Assembly: GCA_012838065.1 (NCBI GenBank)
Contig: DUPY01000049.1
Span: 1 to 52,085, forward strand
Origin: Acholeplasma sp.
GTDB lineage: Bacteria > Bacillota_I > Bacilli_A > Acholeplasmatales > Acholeplasmataceae
Direction: 5' to 3'
DNA length: 52,085 nt
The notes beneath the pieces are model-generated. The model worked only from the letters and a program-made list of their open reading frames with translations, was not told the DNA's origin and searched no databases. A program made the translations under genes and the position numbers. Each line of letters opens with the position of its first letter. The stretch's first letter is position 1. Shown piece by piece: positions 19,697 to 27,771 of the stretch.

Positions 19697-21406
19697 ATGA
19701 AATATAAAGGTACACCAATTAGTACAGGGATTGGCATCGGAAACTTAATATTTATAGATACAAAACCAGTTTTAGTTAAAACTCAAAAAATATCTAATAT
19801 TGAATCCGAGTTTGTAAAATTTGATCTTGCTGTCTCACAATCCATTCAGCAGATTGAAAACATTAAGGAAAATGCAAAAGACCGCTTATCAAATGAAACC
19901 CTTGAAATCTTTGATGCACATTTAATGATTGCTGGCGACTCAGAAATTAAGTCGAAAGTTCAAACATACATTAAAGATGAAAACATAAGTGCTGCTTATG
20001 CTTTAAATCAAGTAGCAAACGAATATATTGAAATGTTTTTAGCAATGGATGATGCATACTTTAAAGAACGTGCATTAGACATTAAAGATGTAACACAACG
20101 TTTAATTAAAAACCTTTTAAATATTCCTATTGTTGATTTAGAATCTATTGATGAACCAACAATACTTGCAATTGATGATTTAACTCCTTCGATGATCTCA
20201 CAATTAAACACAGATTATATAAAAGGTATTATTACACGTATGGGAGGAAAAACATCCCACTCAGCAATTATTGCGAGACTTTTAGGTTTACCAATGATTT
20301 CAAATCTTAATGTTGAAACATTGAAATCAAATACAAAAACCATTATTGATGGTTCTAATGGAACATTAATTATCGAGCCTACAGATGAAGAGTTAGCTTT
20401 TTATTTAAAATTACATGAAGATTACTTACATGAACAACAAGAAATGTTTAAATGGATTGGTAAAAAAAGCCAAACTAAAGACGGACACGAAGTTTTACTT
20501 GTTGCAAACATTGGTTCACCAAGTGATGTTGCATATACTGAAAAATATGACGCTGAAGGTGTTGGCCTTATGCGTACAGAGTTTTTATTTTTAGATAGTA
20601 ATGATTTCCCTACGGAGGAAGAGCAGTTTGAAGCTTATAAAACCGTCTTACAGTCACAAGGTGATAAACCGGTTGTCATTCGTACAATCGATATTGGCGG
20701 CGATAAAGTTTTACCCTATTTAAAAATGGAACATGAAGATAACCCGTTCTTAGGTGTACGTGCAATAAGGCTTGCATTTAAAGAATTGGAATTATTTAAA
20801 ACACAAATACGGGCACTTCTTCGTGCAAGTGTCTATGGAAACTTAAAAATTATGTTTCCTATGATTGCAATAAAAGATGAATTCTTAAAAGCAAAATCGA
20901 TTGTTTTAGAAATTAAAGACGAGTTGTTAAGTCAAAATGTTAAAGTCAATGACTTTGAGATTGGGATGATGGTAGAAATACCTTCGAGTGCACTGATGGC
21001 TGATGATCTTGCAACAGTTGTCGACTTTTTCTCAATTGGAACAAATGACTTAATTCAATACACGATGGCCTCTGACAGAATGAACCCACATCTATCATAT
21101 TTATATCAACCATTAAACCCCGCTATCTTAAGATTAATCAATATGGTTACATCAGCAAGTAAAAAACATAATCTTTGGACTGGGGTATGTGGAGAAATGG
21201 CATCGGAAGTTCAAAATGCTTTAATGTTAATTGGTTTAGGTGTTGAAGAACTTAGTATGTCACCTGCAAATATACTAAAAGTTCGAATGGCTTTAGCAAA
21301 ATACAATTATAAAGATTTACAAGCTTTAGCGCAAAAAGCTTTAACATTATCAACAGAACATGATATCATTATGTTGATAGACTCATTTATAGAAAAAGGA
21401 GAGTAG
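19697..21406 (+). CDS. ptsI: PTS enzyme I
   Basis: This 569-residue protein is the first phosphocarrier of the sugar phosphotransferase system, taking phosphate from PEP and passing it to HPr. The active His lies in GGKTSHSAIIARLLG (about residue 188), and the HPr-binding helical region precedes it. The C-terminal PEP-binding barrel shows GLMRTEFLF, VIRTIDIGGDK, NPFLGVRAIR, MVEIPSSAL and the catalytic Cys in WTGVCGEMAS. Length is standard. ATG at 19697 follows GAGGA with a 5-base spacer. An ATG twelve bases upstream lies inside the ribosome site and was rejected. It is co-transcribed with ptsH. Confidence 0.97.
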   Translation: MKYKGTPISTGIGIGNLIFIDTKPVLVKTQKISNIESEFVKFDLAVSQSIQQIENIKENAKDRLSNETLEIFDAHLMIAGDSEIKSKVQTYIKDENISAAYALNQVANEYIEMFLAMDDAYFKERALDIKDVTQRLIKNLLNIPIVDLESIDEPTILAIDDLTPSMISQLNTDYIKGIITRMGGKTSHSAIIARLLGLPMISNLNVETLKSNTKTIIDGSNGTLIIEPTDEELAFYLKLHEDYLHEQQEMFKWIGKKSQTKDGHEVLLVANIGSPSDVAYTEKYDAEGVGLMRTEFLFLDSNDFPTEEEQFEAYKTVLQSQGDKPVVIRTIDIGGDKVLPYLKMEHEDNPFLGVRAIRLAFKELELFKTQIRALLRASVYGNLKIMFPMIAIKDEFLKAKSIVLEIKDELLSQNVKVNDFEIGMMVEIPSSALMADDLATVVDFFSIGTNDLIQYTMASDRMNPHLSYLYQPLNPAILRLINMVTSASKKHNLWTGVCGEMASEVQNALMLIGLGVEELSMSPANILKVRMALAKYNYKDLQALAQKALTLSTEHDIIMLIDSFIEKGE

Positions 21407-21410
21407 TCAA

Positions 21411-21662
21411 ATGGAAAGAAATTTTGTTTTAACAGCACCACATGGGTTACATGCTAGACCAGCTGCAAACTTTGTACGCTTTGCATCAACATTGCCAGAA
21501 AAAATTACAATCAAATTTAACAACATCGAAGCTGATGCCAAATCAATTATGGCAGTAATGAGTTTAGCGGTTCCTGCAAAAGCTGAATTTGCGATTGCTG
21601 CTGAAAGTGTTGAATCACTTGATAAAATCGAAGCTTATTTAAAAGAAAATAACTTAATTTAA
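21411..21662 (+). CDS. ptsH: Phosphocarrier protein HPr
   Basis: This 83-residue carrier accepts phosphate from enzyme I and passes it to EIIA proteins. The active histidine is His14 in PHGLHARPA. The regulatory serine is Ser45 in AKSIMAVMSL, the site used by HPr kinase in Firmicutes, so Ser phosphorylation and carbon-catabolite signalling are possible if hprK exists elsewhere. It starts 4 bases after ptsI behind AAAGGAG. Its terminator is interrupted directly downstream by an IS element. Confidence 0.96.
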   Translation: MERNFVLTAPHGLHARPAANFVRFASTLPEKITIKFNNIEADAKSIMAVMSLAVPAKAEFAIAAESVESLDKIEAYLKENNLI

Positions 21663-21758
21663 AAAAACAAAAGGCTACTAAGTAGCCTCAGGCTGTAGAC
21701 AAAGTACATTATTTTCGGATATTGTATTTTTTTATCTTTTATAATAAAATATAGATGT

Positions 21759-21851
21759 GAGAGTACCAGTTTAAAAAGTGCGGCTTAGACTGCTTAAAAA
21801 CACTTAAACCTAGAGTTTGAACAGTGTTCTGAGTACTCTCCTTTTATTTTT
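21759..21851 (+). other. Structured leader with terminator-like end in the IS left flank
   Basis: GAGAGTAC (21759-21766) pairs with GTACTCTC (21833-21840), closing a region of about 66 bases that contains smaller helices (GTTTAA...CACTTAAAC and GAACAGTGTTC). It is followed by CTTTTATTTTT. This looks like an elaborate Rho-independent terminator or structured RNA that would stop read-through from pts into the transposase. Confidence 0.45.
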
Positions 21852-21870
21852 GTCATCATAAAAAACTTTT

Positions 21871-21892
21871 ACCTATATATTTTTATATAGGT
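21871..21892 (+). other. Hairpin just upstream of the transposase start
   Basis: ACCTATATA and TATATAGGT pair perfectly around TTTT, 36 bases before the transposase ATG. In insertion sequences such hairpins often limit transposase translation from incoming transcripts. That role is inferred here. Confidence 0.5.
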
Positions 21893-21927
21893 AACATGGT
21901 AAAATAATAACAAAGGTTGGTGATTTT

Positions 21928-23273
21928 ATGTTAACAAGACATCAAATGAACAATCGCGAAAACATCTTCATCATGGACATGGATAAACTCGTTCCAAGCA
22001 ATCATCTTGTTAGAAAAATAGATAAAGCGATTGATTTTAGTTTTATTTATGATATTGTAGAAAATTTTTACGCTGACGATATGGGAAGACCTTCTATAGA
22101 CCCAGTCATTTTATTTAAGATTGTCTTCATCCAATATTTATTTAATATCAGATCCATGCGAAGAACAATTGAAGAAATCGAAGTCAATGCAGCATATCGA
22201 TGGTTTTTAGGATATGATTTTAATGATGTGGTTCCACACTTTTCAACCTTTGGGAAAAACTATGTACGTCGTTTTGAAGGCACTTCTGTTTTTGAGGAAA
22301 TATTTAATACGATTTATATCAAGCTATGAAATTAAAACTTGTTAAAATGGATAATATATTTGTCGATGCAACACATATCAAGGCATACGCAAATAAAAGG
22401 CAAGTCATCGATATCTTAATCAATGATTAGACTAACGGGTATGTAGAAGTCCTACAAAAAGAAATCAATGAAGTTAGAAGTGAAGAAGGCAAACAAGAAA
22501 TAGACTTTAATGAAGCAAAGAAAGTAACAAAGAGCCTAACTGATCCAGACTGTGGTATGTTTCATAAGGGTGAGAAAGAAAAACAACTAGCCTATAGTAA
22601 CCAAGTTACAAGTGATGAAAACGGATGGGTTTTAGCATCTCAAATATTTCCAGGTAACCTACACGATAGTCAAACTGGACTTGAAACAGTCATTAATTAT
22701 ATAGAAGCTCATGAAGAAGTTGATATGGCGGTCATGGATTCAGGATATGATCATCCAGTATTACTTCATGAATTGTTTAAAAGGGGTGTCAAACCAGTTA
22801 TCCCTTATAAAAGACCTAAAGGAAGAAAAGGAATTGGTGGATTATCAAATGCCTTATACCTTACAAAAAATAGATTCAAGTATATTGAATTCCATGATTA
22901 TTATGTTTGTCCAAACGAAAAAATCTTAACGTATAGAGGCATCAACAAACAGGGGTATAAAGCATATAAAACAAAAACGAAAGATTGTCTAAGCTGTCCT
23001 TTTAAGACTCAATGTACGAATCAAAAAACAAAAGTGATACTAAGACATTTTTATGAAGCAGATAGTGAAGAAGCGAAACTGATTCGACTATCTGAGGTTG
23101 GAAAAGACATATATCCGAAAAGAAAAACATCAGTTGAAAGGGTGTTTGGGATTTCAAAAATGAATCATTGCCTGGGATTTACGTTTCTTAGAGGACTTAA
23201 GAAAAATGAGGATCGAAGCCTCATGATTTTAAGTATGTACAATTTGAAAAAGTTAGCCACAATCATGTGGTAA
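21928..23273 (+). pseudogene. IS1182-family transposase, frameshifted and with internal stop
   Basis: The first part (21928 to about 22320, about 131 codons) holds the N-terminal DUF772-like region (DMDKLVPSNHLVRKID, GRPSIDPVILFKIVFIQYLF). The reading then moves to another frame near 22322, a net -1 shift. In the new frame an in-frame TAG at 22428-22430 interrupts before the main catalytic part (to 23273). The DDE residues are all present: Asp in FVDATHIKAYANK, Asp in MDSGYDHP, and Glu in KTSVERVFGISK, plus a Cys-rich CPFKTQC segment. Two independent lesions argue for an inactive gene rather than programmed frameshifting. The ribosome site GGTTGGTGA is intact. Confidence 0.88.
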
Positions 23274-23297
23274 TATCTTTACGTTTCAACTGAAATT

Positions 23298-23318
23298 GAG
23301 TGAAAAACTCTTTTTTTT
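23298..23318 (+). terminator. Transposase terminator
   Basis: GAGT-GAAAA-ACTC is followed by eight T, 25 bases after the transposase stop. The stem is short but the U-run is long. Confidence 0.6.
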
Positions 23319-23328
23319 ATACTTTAAA

Positions 23329-23361
23329 GAAAAAAAGAACATCTCAAAATGAGATATTCTT
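23329..23361 (-). terminator. IS-borne terminator facing the cutC-HAD operon
   Basis: The arms at 23335-23345 and 23351-23361 pair at 10 of 11 positions. On the minus strand the stem is followed by TTTTTTTCTTT. It would stop transcripts entering the element from the HAD gene, replacing the host terminator that the insertion split. Confidence 0.65.
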
Positions 23362-23394
23362 CTTTAAAAAACTGTTTTTGTCTACAGTCTGAGG

Positions 23395-24207
23395 CTACTT
23401 AGTAGCCTTTATTTTTTCTCTTGATTTTACGAGTGCTTCGTAAACTCCGTGTTCTGTGTTTGCCTCAACAATATAATCTGCGATTGCAAGTACATCGTGA
23501 TGTGCATTTCTTGGCGCGAAACTTACATCTGCCTCCTTTAGCATTTCAACATCATTTAAGTAATCACCAATTGCGTAAATTTTGTAATTTGTAATATTCG
23601 ATAGTTCTAATGCTTTTCTAATACCACTTGCTTTATTTGTTCCTTTATTGATTACATCGATAAAGTTCACGCCTGATGGTTGAATATTCATTTTGTCAAA
23701 CGTTTTAAATTTCTTTAAATCTTCTAACACATCTTTATGGTGTTCTTTGCTGACAAAGAATACCATTTTTGTAAATTCATATTGGTCTAGATTTTTTAAA
23801 GAAACAACGCGATGTTGGAATGTCACTTCACGAGTTTTTGTTACACCATTATTTTCAAACATAATATTTTCATATGGTGTTGAAAAACATGGAATAATAT
23901 GTGGTTTGTCTTTTGCATATTCGAGCGCTTCTTTTACATACTCTTTATCTAAAGTATCTTTATACAATACTTTATCTTGCTTAACATCGTAAATAACTGT
24001 TCCATTTGACAAAACAAATGGAAGATTCGATTTAATATTTCCCATGTATAATTTCACATCGGAAACATTTCGTCCGGTAGCGATTGAAAAAAAGTGTCCT
24101 TCATTCATCCAAGCGATCGCTTCATTAATGCTTGTTTCTGGTGCATGAACATATGGTGTATAAATAAATAGTGTGCCGTCTAAATCTGTATAAAAAACAT
24201 GTTTCAT
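23395..24207 (-). CDS. HAD-IIB (Cof-type) sugar-phosphate phosphatase-like hydrolase
   Basis: This 270-residue protein has the N-terminal HAD motif I DLDGTL (about residue 8), motif II SNGT (about 68), a cap domain in the middle and motif III/IV with AIGDYLNDVEMLKEADVSFAPRNA (about 216-240). This is the Cof/YidA-like class of phosphatases, which typically act on sugar phosphates or nucleotide-like phosphates. The substrate cannot be read from sequence. The start shares a base with the cutC stop (TAATG). Its TAG stop at 23395-23397 lies inside the palindrome at the IS border, so its last two or three codons may have been set by the insertion. Confidence 0.85.
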   Translation of the reverse strand: MKHVFYTDLDGTLFIYTPYVHAPETSINEAIAWMNEGHFFSIATGRNVSDVKLYMGNIKSNLPFVLSNGTVIYDVKQDKVLYKDTLDKEYVKEALEYAKDKPHIIPCFSTPYENIMFENNGVTKTREVTFQHRVVSLKNLDQYEFTKMVFFVSKEHHKDVLEDLKKFKTFDKMNIQPSGVNFIDVINKGTNKASGIRKALELSNITNYKIYAIGDYLNDVEMLKEADVSFAPRNAHHDVLAIADYIVEANTEHGVYEALVKSREKIKATK

Positions 24208-24893
24208 TATAATTTGTGCCCTTTCAAGTATGTTTGAACTTCTCGTATTGCTTCTTTGCTAATATTTTCATTATTGTTTTTATTATATTTAACGCCTGAG
24301 CCCATATGAATTTCCATAGGTTTAGCATCTTGTATAAATCGATCAACATTATCTAAGTATAATCCTGAACCCGGTAGAATGATGATTTTATTTTTAGATT
24401 CTTGAATCATTTCTTTAATCACATCAACTGCATCAGTAACTTTAGGTTTTCCACCTGAAGTTAAAATGCGATCAATATCGTATTTTAATAGTGTTTTTAA
24501 AGACTTCATTACATCGTTTGATTCATCAATTGCACGGTGGAATGTTAAACTTAGGTGTTCCTTAGCATGGATAACTTTTTTTAATAATGCTTCATCGATT
24601 TCACCTTCGCAAGTTAGTGCACCAAATACAATACCATAAGCCTTTGTTTTTTTAATTTCTTCAATATCTCTTAATATAACTTCTTCATCATATTTGTCAT
24701 AGACAAATGATTTTGCGTGAGGTCTTACCATTACGTTAACTGGTATATCTACGGTATTACAAACTTTTTCTATTAAGCCAATTGATGGTGTTAATCCACC
24801 AACTTCAATTCCTGTAACTAACTCAATACGGTCGCCACCATATTGTTCAATATCAATAGCATCTTTTAAAGTGACTGCAATAATTTCTAGCAT
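24207..24893 (-). CDS. CutC family protein
   Basis: This 228-residue TIM-barrel protein of the CutC family shows the family segments MLEIIAVTLKDAI, GGDRIELV(T), GGLTPSIGLI, VNVMVRPHAKSFVY, FHRAID, RILTSGG and ILPGSGL. CutC was named for copper tolerance in E. coli, but that role is disputed and a metabolic function is possible. Pairing with a HAD phosphatase suggests a metabolic role here, which is inference. ATG at 24891-24893 follows GGAGG with a suitable gap. An upstream in-frame ATG lies before this ribosome site and was rejected. Confidence 0.88.
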   Translation of the reverse strand: MLEIIAVTLKDAIDIEQYGGDRIELVTGIEVGGLTPSIGLIEKVCNTVDIPVNVMVRPHAKSFVYDKYDEEVILRDIEEIKKTKAYGIVFGALTCEGEIDEALLKKVIHAKEHLSLTFHRAIDESNDVMKSLKTLLKYDIDRILTSGGKPKVTDAVDVIKEMIQESKNKIIILPGSGLYLDNVDRFIQDAKPMEIHMGSGVKYNKNNNENISKEAIREVQTYLKGHKL

Positions 24894-24991
24894 AAACAAA
24901 CCTCCTACCATATAAATAGTATCAAAGTAACGCTAATAATACAATTAAATGAACAAATATCATTTTTTTTACACATTTCTTCATATATGTC

Positions 24992-25020
24992 TTGATTTTT
25001 TTTGAAAGCGCTATTATAAT
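24992..25020 (+). promoter_or_regulatory. Promoter of the EIICB-EIIA-GntR operon, with cre-like overlap
   Basis: TTGATT (24992-24997), a 17-base spacer and TATAAT (25015-25020) form a strong promoter. The spacer contains TGAAAGCGCTATTA (25003-25016), one mismatch from a loose catabolite-responsive element consensus. No CcpA gene is in the window, so that reading is tentative. Confidence 0.8.
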
Positions 25021-25031
25021 AGACTTAAAGC

Positions 25032-25045
25032 GTGGTATATACCAC
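25032..25045 (+). promoter_or_regulatory. Second copy of the GTGGTATATACCAC operator
   Basis: A perfect 14-base palindrome lies 11 bases downstream of the -10 and 20 bases before the EIICB start. It is identical to the core at 19631-19644 before ptsI. It is probably bound by the HutC-type regulator encoded at 27066-27761. Confidence 0.78.
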
Positions 25046-25065
25046 AAAACAAAAGGGAGGATTTT

Positions 25066-26535
25066 ATGAGCAATTTTTGGAGTAAAACAAAAGACGTTTT
25101 ATCACAAATCTTTGGTTACTTACAAAGAATTGGAAAATCGTTAATGTTACCTGTTGCGGTTTTACCGGCTGCAGCAATTTTACTCGGTATAGGTTATTGG
25201 ATTGACCCTGCGGGTTGGGGTGGAGAAAGCGTAGTTTCTAACTTCTTAGTTAAGTCTGGTGCTGCGATTATCGACAACATGTCAATCATTTTCGCTTTAG
25301 GTGTTGCGTATGGTTTATCTAAAGATAAAGACGGCGCTGCTTCTATCAGTGGTTTAGTAGCATTCTTAGTATTTACTACTTTACTATCAACTGGTTCAGC
25401 AGCGAACTTCTTAGGTACACTTACAGATTCACAAGAGTTAGCATTTGACAAGATCAACAACCAATTTATTGGTATCGTGAGTGGTGTTATTGGTGGTCAT
25501 GCTTATAATAAATTCAGTAAAGTTGAATTGCCAAGAGCATTAGCATTCTTTAGCGGCCGTCGCCTAGCTCCTATCATGACTTCATTCATTACAATGATTC
25601 TTTCAATTCCATTGTTGTTTGTTTGGCCAATATTCTTTGGTTGGTTAGTATCATTCGGTACTTGGATGTCAGGTTTAGGTGCATTTGGTGCTGGTTTATT
25701 CGGTCTATTCAACCGTCTATTAATTCCATTCGGATTACACCATGCACTGAACTCGGTATTCTGGTTCGACATGATTGGTATCGCTGATATTACGAATTTC
25801 TTAAATAACACAGGTACTGCTGGTGTTACTGGTATGTATCAAGCTGGTTACTTCCCAATTATGATGGGTGGTTTAATCGGTGCTGCATTAGCAATGATTC
25901 ACACTGCAAAACCAGAAAAGAGAGAAAATGTCGCAAGTATTATGATCGCTGCTGGTTTCGCTTCATTCTTAACTGGGGTTACTGAACCTATTGAATTTGC
26001 ATTCTTATTTGTTGCTCCATTACTATTCGTAGTACATGCTGTATTAACTGGTGTAAGTATGTTTATCGCTGCTACAATTCCTGCGATGTCAGGTTTCGCA
26101 TTCAGCGCTGGTTTAATCGACTTAATCTTACAAGCTAGAAACCCACTTGCAGTTAATTGGTGGATTTTACCAATCTTAGCAGTTGCATTTGGAGTTATCT
26201 ACTACTTCTTATTTAGATTATTAATTGTTAAATTAAACATTATGACTCCAGGTCGTGAAGATGATGATGCTGTTACAGAAGGATCAGTTAAATTATCACA
26301 CTTTGAAAGAGCTCAAAAATTCTTAGCTGCTTTAGGTGGAAAAGAAAACATTACTGAATCAGATCATTGCATCACTCGTTTAAGATTACGTGTTGCTAAC
26401 CCAGATTTAATTGACGATGCTGCATTAAAAGCTGCTGGTGCAACTGGCGTTATGAAACAAAAAAACAACGTTCAAGTTGTTGTTGGTACTCAAGTTCAAT
26501 TCGTTGCTGACGAATTTGATAAACTAATTAAATAA
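25066..26535 (+). CDS. PTS EIICB permease, glucose/N-acetylglucosamine type
   Basis: This 489-residue membrane protein imports and phosphorylates a hexose. The EIIC part (about 1-400, eight to ten helices) begins LQRIGKSLMLPVAVLPAAAILLGIG and contains the GVTEPIEF sugar-binding segment (about 305). The EIIB domain (about 415-489) has the phosphorylated Cys in DHCITRLRLRV (about residue 435). The linker TPGRED is close to that of NagE, so N-acetylglucosamine is as likely a substrate as glucose. No nagA or nagB lies nearby, so specificity is open. EIIA is separate, encoded next. A GGGAGG ribosome site precedes the ATG. Confidence 0.92.
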   Translation: MSNFWSKTKDVLSQIFGYLQRIGKSLMLPVAVLPAAAILLGIGYWIDPAGWGGESVVSNFLVKSGAAIIDNMSIIFALGVAYGLSKDKDGAASISGLVAFLVFTTLLSTGSAANFLGTLTDSQELAFDKINNQFIGIVSGVIGGHAYNKFSKVELPRALAFFSGRRLAPIMTSFITMILSIPLLFVWPIFFGWLVSFGTWMSGLGAFGAGLFGLFNRLLIPFGLHHALNSVFWFDMIGIADITNFLNNTGTAGVTGMYQAGYFPIMMGGLIGAALAMIHTAKPEKRENVASIMIAAGFASFLTGVTEPIEFAFLFVAPLLFVVHAVLTGVSMFIAATIPAMSGFAFSAGLIDLILQARNPLAVNWWILPILAVAFGVIYYFLFRLLIVKLNIMTPGREDDDAVTEGSVKLSHFERAQKFLAALGGKENITESDHCITRLRLRVANPDLIDDAALKAAGATGVMKQKNNVQVVVGTQVQFVADEFDKLIK

Positions 26536-26564
26536 ATAATTAAATAAAATACAATAAAATAGGG

Positions 26565-26592
26565 TACGAGGAAGCAGTTATACTTCCTCGTA
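26565..26592 (+). other. Intercistronic hairpin between EIICB and EIIA
   Basis: TACGAGGAAG pairs perfectly with CTTCCTCGTA around an 8-base loop. Only TCTTTA follows, so termination is probably partial. It may stabilise the EIICB message and set a lower level for the downstream genes. Confidence 0.6.
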
Positions 26593-26613
26593 TCTTTACA
26601 TTGAGGTAACTAT

Positions 26614-27054
26614 ATGAAAATTAATTTTAAAAAGCCTTTAAAAGGCGTTATAAAAAATATTACTGAAACTCCAGATGAAGTATTTTCATCAAAAATGCTT
26701 GGACCTGGTTTTGTAATTATTCCCGAAGACGGAACTGTAACAGCACCAATTGATGCTGAAATTGTTACCGTATTTCCTACAGGTCACGCAATTGGTTTAA
26801 AAACCAAAAAAGGACTTGAAATCTTAATCCACGTTGGACTTGATACCGTCGAATTAAAAGGAGAAGGTTTCACGCTGCATAAAAAAGTCGGTGACAAAGT
26901 AAAGACTGGTGATATTTTAATTACATTTGACTTAGATTTCATTACAAAGAATGCTACTTCTAGTGCCACACCGGTAGTGTTTTTACAAAAGAATGATGTT
27001 AAAATAGTTAAGGAGCATAAAGATAGTTTAACTTATACGCTAAAAATAGAGTAG
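26614..27054 (+). CDS. PTS EIIA component, glucose family
   Basis: This 146-residue soluble phosphocarrier passes phosphate from HPr to EIIB. The active-site histidines are His73 in ILIHVGLDTVEL and the assisting His58 in FPTGHAIGLKT. The GEGF segment and the C-terminal VFLQK-type strand are present. It is a free-standing version of the domain that is fused to EIICB in many Firmicutes, so it may serve other EIIBC proteins too. It follows the hairpin after EIICB by 21 bases and precedes the regulator by 11 bases. Confidence 0.94.
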   Translation: MKINFKKPLKGVIKNITETPDEVFSSKMLGPGFVIIPEDGTVTAPIDAEIVTVFPTGHAIGLKTKKGLEILIHVGLDTVELKGEGFTLHKKVGDKVKTGDILITFDLDFITKNATSSATPVVFLQKNDVKIVKEHKDSLTYTLKIE

Positions 27055-27065
27055 GATGATGCTAA

Positions 27066-27761
27066 ATGCAATTAAAGTACCAAGCGGTCTATGATTACAT
27101 AAATGAGCTTATAAACAACCAAGAACCAAATACAATGATTCCAAGTGAACGCGTTTTATCTGAAACGCTTGATATTTCACGTATGACTGTAAGAAAAGCC
27201 ATCGATATTATGGTTCAAGAAGGCAAACTGTATCGTAAAAATAATATTGGTACATTCGTTTCTGATAACCGCTTATACAAAATATACAATACACTTACAA
27301 GTTTCAGTGACGAAGTAAAAAGTTCTGGGGATATTCCAGGTAATATTGTCTTGAAGTTTGCTAAAATACCTGCACCGGAAAAAATCGCAACAAAACTTAA
27401 TATCCCTAAGGGTGAGTTAATTTATGAAGTAATTCGCGTTCGTTTAAAAAACGATGCGCCTTTGCAAGTTGACTTCTCTTATATTCCTGCAGATATTATT
27501 TACTTGGACGAAACAATCGTTCAAGGCTCAATTTATGAATATATTCGCAATGAATTAAAACTTGAAATTTATACTTCTATCAGAAGAATTGTTGCTGTTG
27601 GTATGCCTGAAAATTATGCACATCATATTCATTTAAAACCAAACGATCCAACAATAATGGATGAAAACGTTGCATACTTAAAAAATGGTCGAATTTTTGA
27701 ACTATGCATCAGTTATAGAAACCAACATAAGTATGAATTAATTATCCAATCTTGGAAATAA
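27066..27761 (+). CDS. GntR/HutC-family regulator with UTRA domain
   Basis: This 231-residue repressor has an N-terminal winged helix-turn-helix (about 5-70: IPSERVLSETLDISRMTVRKAIDIMVQEG, then GTFV). A UTRA effector domain (about 90-230) follows and senses phosphorylated sugars in NagR/DasR/TreR-type relatives. It lies in the EIICB-EIIA operon and probably binds GTGGTATATACCAC before both this operon and ptsI-ptsH, so it would set total PTS flux. Effector identity (for example GlcNAc-6-P or glucose-6-P) cannot be read. The ribosome site is a modest AGGATGATG. Confidence 0.9.
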   Translation: MQLKYQAVYDYINELINNQEPNTMIPSERVLSETLDISRMTVRKAIDIMVQEGKLYRKNNIGTFVSDNRLYKIYNTLTSFSDEVKSSGDIPGNIVLKFAKIPAPEKIATKLNIPKGELIYEVIRVRLKNDAPLQVDFSYIPADIIYLDETIVQGSIYEYIRNELKLEIYTSIRRIVAVGMPENYAHHIHLKPNDPTIMDENVAYLKNGRIFELCISYRNQHKYELIIQSWK

Positions 27762-27771
27762 GGAGAAAATT

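Larger units (their letters stand above)
21671..23409 (+). mobile_element. IS1182-family insertion sequence, decayed
   Basis: A broken transposase is flanked by inverted repeats. Sequence 21671-21703 and the reverse complement of 23377-23409 match over 33 bases with one mismatch. The inner part (CTGTAGACAAA) is the likely element terminus. The outer 20 bases form the palindrome AGGCTACTNAGTAGCCT on both sides, with A at the centre on the left and T on the right. That outer part probably derives from the ptsH/HAD bidirectional terminator into which the element inserted. The exact ends and any target duplication are therefore uncertain. The element is about 1.7 kb and on the plus strand relative to its transposase. 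Confidence 0.8.

Noticed and set aside
21928-22556. Programmed frameshift in the IS1182-type transposase
   Set aside because: A second, independent in-frame TAG follows 105 bases later in the new frame, so decay is simpler.
25003-25016. CcpA cre site inside the EIICB promoter
   Set aside because: It matches a loose consensus with one mismatch, but no CcpA gene is visible and such AT-rich matches arise by chance. Noted in the promoter entry only.
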